This document shows positions 13,987-18,518 of a DNA stretch of 18,518 nucleotides, piece by piece (position 1 is the stretch's first letter; every line of letters begins with the position of its first letter). The notes beneath the pieces are model-generated. The model was not told the DNA's origin. It worked only from the letters and a program-made list of their open reading frames with translations, and searched no databases. The DNA is from an uncultured Chromatiaceae bacterium (GTDB taxonomy: Bacteria > Pseudomonadota > Gammaproteobacteria > Enterobacterales > Alteromonadaceae). The DNA is taken from positions 1 to 18,518 of the forward strand of contig CAMLSF010000066.1 in NCBI GenBank assembly GCA_946482615.1, read 5' to 3'. Made by a program: the position numbers and the translations under genes.

Positions 13987-14989
13987 CTGCCCTGAATTAT
14001 TTGCCGATACAGTAGTCGACTGGCAAAAAACTGATGGCCGTAATACCCTGCCATGGCAACAAGACCCCAGCCCTTACAGAGTGATGGTCAGTGAGCTGAT
14101 GTTACAGCAAACTCAGGTGACTACGGTGATCCCCTATTTTCAGCGCTGGATGCAAAAGTTGCCTGATATCCATGCCTTAGCCGCAGCCGATACCGATACT
14201 GTAATGGCCTTATGGCAGGGCTTGGGTTACTACGCCAGAGCCCGGAATTTGCATAAAGCCGCCAAATACATAGTGTTTGATTTGGGCGAGTTTCCTTTTG
14301 AATTAAATGAGCTGTTAACTATTCCCGGCATTGGTCGTTATACGGCAGGAGCTATCCGCTCTTTTGCCTACGATGCTTATGGTCCCATAGTGGATGGTAA
14401 TGTCCGGCGTTTATTCTGCCGTTTGTTTGGTATTGAAGGGGTACCAACCAGCTCTGCTGTAGATAAAAAACTCTGGGCTTTGGCCGATTTATTAACACCA
14501 AAACAAAACAACAGACGTTTTGCTCAGGCCTTGCTGGATTTAGGCGCTACAGTTTGTAAACCTAAACAGGCTGATTGTGTTAATTGCCCACTGCAAACTC
14601 AGTGTATGGCTTTTAATACAGGCCGGGTCGCAGAACTGCCAACAGCTAAACCTAAAAAAATAACGCCAACTAAAGCAGGGCATTTTTTGTGGATAGAGCA
14701 GGGTGATAAGTTGTTGCTGCAAAAAAGACCTGACTCCGGTATTTGGGCAGACCTGTGGTCATTGCCCCAGGTTGATGAAAGTGAAAAACTATTGCAGCAC
14801 GCCAGGCTACAGGGGCAGTTTCAGCATGTATTTTCACATTACAAATTAGAGGCTTCTGTCTGGCATCCGGCATCTGGTGTGGCGGAACCTGCCGGCAGCA
14901 GTTGGTATAACAAAGCAGAAGTGATGGAGATTGGGCTACCAGCTCCTATTCGCAGCTGGATTGAAAAAAACTGGCTGAATAAAAACTAA
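13964..14989 (+). CDS. mutY: Adenine DNA glycosylase MutY
   Basis: The 341-residue protein (E. coli 350) removes adenine mispaired with 8-oxoguanine or guanine. Parts: helix-hairpin-helix glycosylase domain with catalytic Glu44 in SELMLQQTQV, the HhH PGIGRYTAGAI (121-131) and Asp144 in PIVDGNVRR; a 4Fe-4S site with Cys198, 205, 208 and 214 in the exact C-x6-C-x2-C-x5-C spacing; and a C-terminal NUDIX-like domain (about 230-341) that reads 8-oxoG, with KRPDSGIWADLWSLPQ and the FSH loop HVFSHYKLE. The start is GTG at 13964. The frame is closed upstream by TGA (13949-13951) and has no earlier ATG, and the next ATG (Met41) would delete conserved sequence. The ribosome-binding site is poor. It pairs with yggX 62 bases downstream, as in E. 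coli. Confidence 0.95.
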   Translation: MLTSEYLTCPELFADTVVDWQKTDGRNTLPWQQDPSPYRVMVSELMLQQTQVTTVIPYFQRWMQKLPDIHALAAADTDTVMALWQGLGYYARARNLHKAAKYIVFDLGEFPFELNELLTIPGIGRYTAGAIRSFAYDAYGPIVDGNVRRLFCRLFGIEGVPTSSAVDKKLWALADLLTPKQNNRRFAQALLDLGATVCKPKQADCVNCPLQTQCMAFNTGRVAELPTAKPKKITPTKAGHFLWIEQGDKLLLQKRPDSGIWADLWSLPQVDESEKLLQHARLQGQFQHVFSHYKLEASVWHPASGVAEPAGSSWYNKAEVMEIGLPAPIRSWIEKNWLNKN

Positions 14990-15051
14990 CAGCCCTTGTT
15001 GAAGTCGTTTACAATATCGGCCTTTTTAGAAGCTAAGCATTGAGGTGAAGC

Positions 15052-15324
15052 ATGTCCCGTCAGGTATTTTGTGTGTATTTGCAAAAAGAAGCAGCAGGTT
15101 TAGATTTTCAGCTGTACCCTGGTGAGCTTGGCAAAAAAATCTTCGATAACATCAGCAAAGAAGCCTGGGCCTTGTGGCAAGCCAAACAAATTATGCTGAT
15201 TAACGAAAAAAAGCTGAATATGATGAATCTGGAACACCGCAAATTGCTGGAAGAACAGATGCAATTGTTTTTATTTGAAGGCAAAGAAGTTCAGATCGAA
15301 GGTTACGTACCTAAAGCCAATTAA
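15052..15324 (+). CDS. yggX: Fe(II)-trafficking protein YggX
   Basis: The 90-residue protein (E. coli 91) is small and cytoplasmic, linked to iron handling and protection of Fe-S proteins against oxidants. Most of the sequence matches: MSR.VFC with the conserved Cys7, [12 protein letters not shown] (19-30), [23 protein letters not shown] and the C-terminal [19 protein letters not shown] lies four bases before the ATG. It follows mutY, the standard arrangement. MutY carries an Fe-S cluster, so a shared need under oxidative stress makes sense. A strong terminator follows. Confidence 0.96.
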   Translation: MSRQVFCVYLQKEAAGLDFQLYPGELGKKIFDNISKEAWALWQAKQIMLINEKKLNMMNLEHRKLLEEQMQLFLFEGKEVQIEGYVPKAN

Positions 15325-15337
15325 ATCTTCCGGATAG

Positions 15338-15374
15338 AGTGAACTGCTTCTGGTGCAGTTCACTGCCTTTCTTT
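15338..15374 (+). terminator. Terminator of mutY-yggX
   Basis: AGTGAACTGC (15338-15347) and GCAGTTCACT (15355-15364) form a perfect 10-bp stem with a seven-base loop, followed by a T-rich tail GCCTTTCTTT (15365-15374). It starts 14 bases after the yggX stop. Confidence 0.85.
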
Positions 15375-15379
15375 ATAAT
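15374..15379 (+). promoter_or_regulatory. Possible -10 box of gcvA
   Basis: A perfect TATAAT (15374-15379) lies right after the terminator tail and 51 bases before the gcvA start. No -35 match is seen 16-18 bases upstream, where the terminator stem lies. An activator or another element would be needed. Confidence 0.35.
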
Positions 15380-15429
15380 TCGCATTAGAAAAATTAATTC
15401 AATATCAGTCCTTTCTGAGGTTGCAGACT

Positions 15430-16362
15430 ATGGCTCGGCGCTTACCCCCACTTAATGCGTTAAAGGCTTTTGAAACTGCGGCCCGCCATCTTAGTTTTAC
15501 TAAAGCGGCTGAAGAGATGTTTGTGACTCAGGCGGCTATTAGTCACCAAATAAAAGCACTGGAAGATCATCTGGGTTTAAAGCTGTTTATGCGGAAAAAC
15601 CGCTCTTTGCTGTTAACTGAAGAAGGACAGAGTTATTTTTTAGATATTAAAGAAATTTTTCTGCAGCTGCATGAAGCTACTGAAAAGTTATTAGCCCGGG
15701 GGGCAAAAGGCTCTTTAACCGTCAGTTTGCAGCCAAGTTTTGCTATTCAGTGGTTGGTACCTCGTTTAAGTTTATTCAGTGAAGAGCATTCAGATATAGA
15801 CGTGCGGATCAAAGCGGTCGACTCAGATGAAGGCTCGTTAACAGATGATGTAGACGTGGCTATTTATTATGGCCGCGGCAACTGGCGTAACTTACATGCT
15901 GACAAGCTGCATACTGAATATTTACTGCCGGTTTGTTCGCCTTTGTTATTAAACGGCAGCAAGCCATTAAAAGATGTAGCTGACTTACGTCACCATACCT
16001 TGTTGCATGACGGTTCGCGTCAGGCCTGGAAAGATTGGTTTGTCGGACAAGGATTTAAAAACTTTAACGTCAATCAGGGACCGATTTTTTCACACACAGC
16101 TATGGTATTGCAGGCTGCCATTCATGGCCAGGGGGTTGCGCTTGCGCATAACGTTATGGCCAGACCCGATATAAACTCAGGCCGCTTAATAGTGCCTTTT
16201 CACCATGTATTGCTGAGTAAAGACTCGCATTATCTGGTCTGTCGTGAAAACCAGACTGAGCTTGGCAAAATTGTCGCGTTCAGGCAGTGGATGGCGAAAC
16301 AGGTCGAGCTGGATCAGCAGGATTTTGCCGAGCAGCATTTTAATAATGCGACACCGGATTAA
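15430..16362 (+). CDS. gcvA: LysR-type regulator GcvA (glycine cleavage system)
   Basis: The 310-residue protein is close to E. coli GcvA throughout: RRLPPLNALKAFETAARHLSF, the helix-turn-helix FTKAAEEMFVTQAAISHQIKALE (23-45), LTEEGQSYFLDIKEIF, the effector domain with VSLQPSFAIQWLVPRLS, DDVDVAIYYGRGNW, EYLLPVCSPLLL, HTLLHD and GPIFSH.AMVLQAAIHGQGVALA. GcvA activates the gcvTHP operon when glycine is present and represses it with GcvR otherwise. An in-frame TTG at 15421 is possible, but ATG at 15430 is preferred for its codon and its match to the family N-terminus; TGAGG lies nine bases upstream. It begins a plus-strand cluster with the hydrolase, DUF423 and rlmM genes. Confidence 0.93.
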   Translation: MARRLPPLNALKAFETAARHLSFTKAAEEMFVTQAAISHQIKALEDHLGLKLFMRKNRSLLLTEEGQSYFLDIKEIFLQLHEATEKLLARGAKGSLTVSLQPSFAIQWLVPRLSLFSEEHSDIDVRIKAVDSDEGSLTDDVDVAIYYGRGNWRNLHADKLHTEYLLPVCSPLLLNGSKPLKDVADLRHHTLLHDGSRQAWKDWFVGQGFKNFNVNQGPIFSHTAMVLQAAIHGQGVALAHNVMARPDINSGRLIVPFHHVLLSKDSHYLVCRENQTELGKIVAFRQWMAKQVELDQQDFAEQHFNNATPD

Positions 16363-16365
16363 CTG

Positions 16366-17010
16366 ATGCCAGAGCAGTTAGCCCCAAGCCTTCCTGGTAA
16401 AGCTGAAAAGCCTGTTGCCAGACTGCTGCTCTGTCATGGAGCAGGAGCTTCAGTGCGGTCAGATTTTTGTCTGCAGTTGGCCGCAGAACTTGCTATTCAT
16501 GGGATTGAAGTCTGGGGTTTTAACTTTGCCTATATGCAAAAGACTTTGGCTGGCAGCAGGCAGTTACCTCCTAAGATGCCGCTGTTAGTGGCTGAACTTG
16601 TTGAACAAATAAACCAAATGGCCACGGATCTGCCTTTGTTTATTGCAGGTAAGTCTATGGGCGGCCGGGTAGCTACTCTGCTTGCAGCATCAGAGCTGCT
16701 GCCTGCGCAAGTAAAGGGCGTGATAGCTTTTGGTTATCCTTTTCATCCGCCAAAAAAGGATAGTTGGCGAACAGAGCATTTTGCCGAATTAAAAAGGCCT
16801 GTTTTAGTGTTGCAAGGAGAGCGTGATCCTTTTGGTAGTACTGAAGAGTTGGCTGGTAAAAGCTGGCCTTTCATAGAGATTAAGTGGCTGCAAAGCGGTG
16901 ATCATGATTTTATGGCGCTGAAAAAATCAGGCTTAAGCCAACAACAGCTTATCAAACAAGCCGCTTTGATAAGCCGGAGTTTTATTGATGCACCTATTCT
17001 GGAGAATTAA
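16366..17010 (+). CDS. Alpha/beta hydrolase of the KANL3/Tex30 type
   Basis: The 214-residue cytoplasmic protein has a small alpha/beta-hydrolase fold. Visible features are LLLCHGAGAS (20-29, oxyanion region), the nucleophile elbow AGKSMGGR with Ser97, the acid Asp154 in LQGERDPFG and His180 in SGDHDF, so a full Ser-Asp-His triad. The pattern resembles the KANL3/Tex30 hydrolase-like family, found widely in proteobacteria and of unknown substrate. It starts three bases after the gcvA stop with no strong ribosome-binding site, so it probably depends on coupling. Its 3' end overlaps the DUF423 gene by 23 bases. E. coli has no gene at this place between gcvA and ygdD. Confidence 0.85.
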   Translation: MPEQLAPSLPGKAEKPVARLLLCHGAGASVRSDFCLQLAAELAIHGIEVWGFNFAYMQKTLAGSRQLPPKMPLLVAELVEQINQMATDLPLFIAGKSMGGRVATLLAASELLPAQVKGVIAFGYPFHPPKKDSWRTEHFAELKRPVLVLQGERDPFGSTEELAGKSWPFIEIKWLQSGDHDFMALKKSGLSQQQLIKQAALISRSFIDAPILEN

Positions 17011-17374
17011 CGCAAGTCTGGCTGCCTTTTATGGCGCTGTAACTGTAGGTTCAGCCGCTGCTTTAATGCATTTATGGCGTGGCACTATAGCGACAGAGCA
17101 ACTGGCAGTGCTTTTGAGCGCAGGTTTTATTTTAGCTTTTCATGCTTTGGCTTTATTAGCCTTATCGGCTTTTGACAAGCTGCAACAACAAAGCCCATGG
17201 TTAAGCCGCATCTGCGCTTGCGCTATGCAAATAGGGCTTTGGTTCTTTGTTTATACTCTGGTAGCTGGTGTATTTAAGCTGCCTTTACATTTTTCAGCTC
17301 TGGCACCGTTAGGCGGCCAGTTGCTAATTTTAAGCTGGCTGGCTCTGGCCATCAGCCCTTGGATCAGGAAATAA
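16988..17374 (+). CDS. DUF423 membrane protein (YgdD-like)
   Basis: The 128-residue inner-membrane protein has four hydrophobic segments (about 5-27, 40-62, 72-95 and 102-124). The second contains GFILAFHALALLAL and the last APLGGQLLILSWLALAI, matching the AFHTLA and PVGG...AGWA blocks of E. coli YgdD. The function of the family is unknown. In E. coli it likewise sits between gcvA and rlmM. An in-frame TTG at 16985 could also start it; ATG at 16988 has GGAG eight bases upstream. It overlaps the end of the hydrolase gene by 23 bases and stops one base before the first micro-ORF. Confidence 0.85.
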   Translation: MHLFWRINASLAAFYGAVTVGSAAALMHLWRGTIATEQLAVLLSAGFILAFHALALLALSAFDKLQQQSPWLSRICACAMQIGLWFFVYTLVAGVFKLPLHFSALAPLGGQLLILSWLALAISPWIRK

Positions 17375-17375
17375 G

Positions 17376-17453
17376 ATGAAAAATTGGCAGGATAGACAAT
17401 TTTCACAGCCGCAGGCTGCCCATCAGGGTGCTGCACATGGAGGTGCGGTATGA
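17376..17453 (+). CDS. Micro-ORF copy 1 (25 residues, unknown function)
   Basis: The ORF encodes a 25-residue peptide that begins MKNWQDRQFSQPQ, is rich in Gln, Ala, Gly and His, and ends HGGAV. It has no membrane segment or signal peptide. AGGAA (17366-17370) lies five bases before its ATG, inside the end of the DUF423 gene whose stop is one base upstream. Its TGA (17451-17453) overlaps the ATG of copy 2 as ATGA. The last residues are encoded by the Shine-Dalgarno of the next cistron. That the ORF is translated is likely from the ribosome-binding site; that the peptide itself has a function is unproven. It could act only as a coupling leader for rlmM. Confidence 0.5.
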   Translation: MKNWQDRQFSQPQAAHQGAAHGGAV

Positions 17454-17523
17454 AAAATTGGCAGGATAGACAATTTTCACAGCCGCAGGCTGCCCATCAG
17501 GGTGCTGCACATGGAGGTGCGGT
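17376..17523 (+). repeat. Perfect 74-bp tandem duplication
   Basis: Two identical 74-bp units lie head to tail (17376-17449 and 17450-17523), without a single mismatch. Each begins with ATGAA. The sequence after the second unit (rlmM) also begins ATGAA, so the original single unit was flanked by a 5-bp direct repeat, enough for replication slippage. Each unit holds a 5-bp hairpin CAGCC-GCA-GGCTG and, at its end, GGAGG six bases before the next ATG. 74 is not a multiple of three, yet each junction rebuilds the same ATGA overlap. Confidence 0.97.
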
Positions 17524-17527
17524 ATGA
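17450..17527 (+). CDS. Micro-ORF copy 2 (identical 25-residue peptide)
   Basis: This copy encodes the same peptide as copy 1 with every base identical. It is started by GGAGG (17439-17443), six bases upstream within copy 1. Its TGA (17525-17527) overlaps the rlmM ATG (17524-17526) as ATGA. Translation of rlmM is therefore probably coupled to it. Confidence 0.5.
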   Translation: MKNWQDRQFSQPQAAHQGAAHGGAV

Positions 17528-18518
17528 AGCAACTTTTGCTGTATTGCCGTTCAGGTTTTGAAAAAGAATGTGCCGGCGAAATTCAGGATAAAGCTGGACA
17601 GCAAGGAGTGTTTGGTTTTTGCAAACTGAGCAAAGACGCAGCTTTTGTCATTTTTGAAGCCTATGACAGCGAAGCCTTAGCAGCGTTTTACCGTGACTAT
17701 GAGTTCACTAATTTAATTTTTGCCCGCCAATGGTTTTTGCTGGTAGATGATTTACTGCAATTAGATCCGGCTGACCGTATTACGACAGTAGTTGAGTCTG
17801 CATTAGCAGCTGAGTTATCAGCTTTTGGTGAGATCAGAGTGGAATACCCTGAAACTAACGACGGCAAAACTTTATCAACTTTGGCCCGTAAGCTGACAGT
17901 GCCGCTGCGTCAATCGTTGCGCAAAGCAGGCGTTTTGCTGCAGAAAGAAAACTCCCGTGCCGCTGTGCTGCATTTATTTATGCTAAGTGGCAGCAGTGCT
18001 TATTTAGGGATTTCTTACCCTGAAAATAACAGCCCGCTGGAAAACGGCATTATGCGGCTGAAGTTTCCAGCCGATGCACCAAGCCGCAGTACCTTAAAAC
18101 TGGAAGAGGCTTTTATCCAGTTTATTCCGAAGGACGAGTGGGACAGCCGCTTAACTTCAGGTATGAGGGCTGTGGATTTAGGCGCTTGCCCTGGAGGCTG
18201 GACTTATCAGTTGGTTAAACGCAGCATGATGGTGACAGCTATAGACAACGGCATGATGGCGCAATCTTTAATGGATACGGGCCAGGTCAAACACTTTCAG
18301 GTGGATGGTTTTAAATTCAGCCCGGATAAGAAGAACGTATACTGGCTGGTGTGTGACATGATTGAAAAACCTCAGCGTGTAGGACAGTTGGTCTGCGACT
18401 GGCTGATCAATGAATGGTGTCAGGAAAGTATTTTTAACCTGAAACTGCCGATGAAAAAGCGCTACGAAACTGTGGTTGAAGTGCTGGAGATGATGCAGCA
18501 AAAGCTTGACGAAGCAGG
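17524..18518 (+). CDS. rlmM: 23S rRNA (cytidine2498-2'-O)-methyltransferase RlmM, partial
   Basis: The first 331 codons are present; E. coli RlmM has 366 residues, so about 35 codons lie beyond the window. It methylates the ribose of C2498 in 23S rRNA. The N-terminal part starts MKQLLLYCRSGFEKEC and corresponds to the THUMP region. The methyltransferase domain has AVDLGACPGGWTYQLVKR (SAM site from Asp218), TAIDNG, HFQVDGFKF, the catalytic-type VCDMIEKP and NLKLPMKKRYE with conserved lysines. The start has GGAGG (17513-17517) six bases upstream, provided by the second 74-bp unit, and the ATG overlaps the micro-ORF stop. It is last in the visible gcvA cluster. Confidence 0.95.
   Translation, partial: MKQLLLYCRSGFEKECAGEIQDKAGQQGVFGFCKLSKDAAFVIFEAYDSEALAAFYRDYEFTNLIFARQWFLLVDDLLQLDPADRITTVVESALAAELSAFGEIRVEYPETNDGKTLSTLARKLTVPLRQSLRKAGVLLQKENSRAAVLHLFMLSGSSAYLGISYPENNSPLENGIMRLKFPADAPSRSTLKLEEAFIQFIPKDEWDSRLTSGMRAVDLGACPGGWTYQLVKRSMMVTAIDNGMMAQSLMDTGQVKHFQVDGFKFSPDKKNVYWLVCDMIEKPQRVGQLVCDWLINEWCQESIFNLKLPMKKRYETVVEVLEMMQQKLDEA

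Noticed and set aside
18268..18501. 77-codon minus-strand ORF opposite rlmM
   Set aside because: It is antisense to the conserved RlmM methyltransferase domain; no signature.
1..18518. Mobile element, defence system, phage or CRISPR
   Set aside because: Every substantial gene is a housekeeping or regulatory type, and apart from the 74-bp tandem unit no long direct or inverted repeats were seen.

Overview
The window looks like chromosomal backbone of a gammaproteobacterium in the Alteromonadales/Chromatiaceae neighbourhood (Rheinheimera- or Alishewanella-like). This guess rests on E. coli-like ArcB, ArcA, RsmC, TrmB, MutY, YggX, GcvA and RlmM proteins, a Pseudomonas-like GltB N-terminus, a FolE2-type GTP cyclohydrolase and moderate GC. 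The genus is an inference. I see no transposase, integrase, phage gene, tRNA, rRNA or CRISPR array.

Layout. 1-1469 (-): 5' part of gltB, behind a 500-base regulatory gap. 1970-2896 (-): folE2, with its own promoter, leader hairpin and terminator. 3250-5932 (-): an operon of a YfcC/DcuC-type membrane carrier and an isoaspartyl-dipeptidase-like amidohydrolase, behind a long and unusually structured leader. 6339-9388: arcB (+) and arcA (-) face each other across a terminator. 9574-11202 (-): an orphan membrane histidine kinase. 11331-11726 (+): a DUF3293 protein. 11723-13793 (-): trmB, rsmC and a small exported Cys-rich protein in one operon. 13964-15324 (+): mutY-yggX, the usual pair, closed by a terminator. 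15430-18518 (+): gcvA, an alpha/beta hydrolase, a DUF423 membrane protein, two identical tandem micro-cistrons and rlmM (cut by the window end). The gcvA, DUF423 and rlmM order matches E. coli gcvA-ygdD-rlmM, with extra genes inserted.

How the genes work together. The carrier and the amidohydrolase plausibly take up and process (iso)aspartyl peptides or related dicarboxylate-like compounds. ArcB and ArcA are the redox-responsive phosphorelay that represses aerobic metabolism under low oxygen. MutY and YggX both limit oxidative damage. TrmB, RsmC and RlmM are RNA methyltransferases.

The most unusual item is at 17376-17527. It is a perfect 74-bp tandem duplication in which each unit is a complete 25-codon ORF that starts with ATG, carries the Shine-Dalgarno of the next ORF and ends in an ATGA overlap with it. 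The chain reads DUF423, micro-ORF, micro-ORF, rlmM. Other points are an H-type pseudoknot-capable leader and possible leader peptide before the carrier operon, loss of a metal-ligand histidine in the IadA-like enzyme, loss of one redox cysteine in ArcB, and twin palindromes on the arcA promoter.
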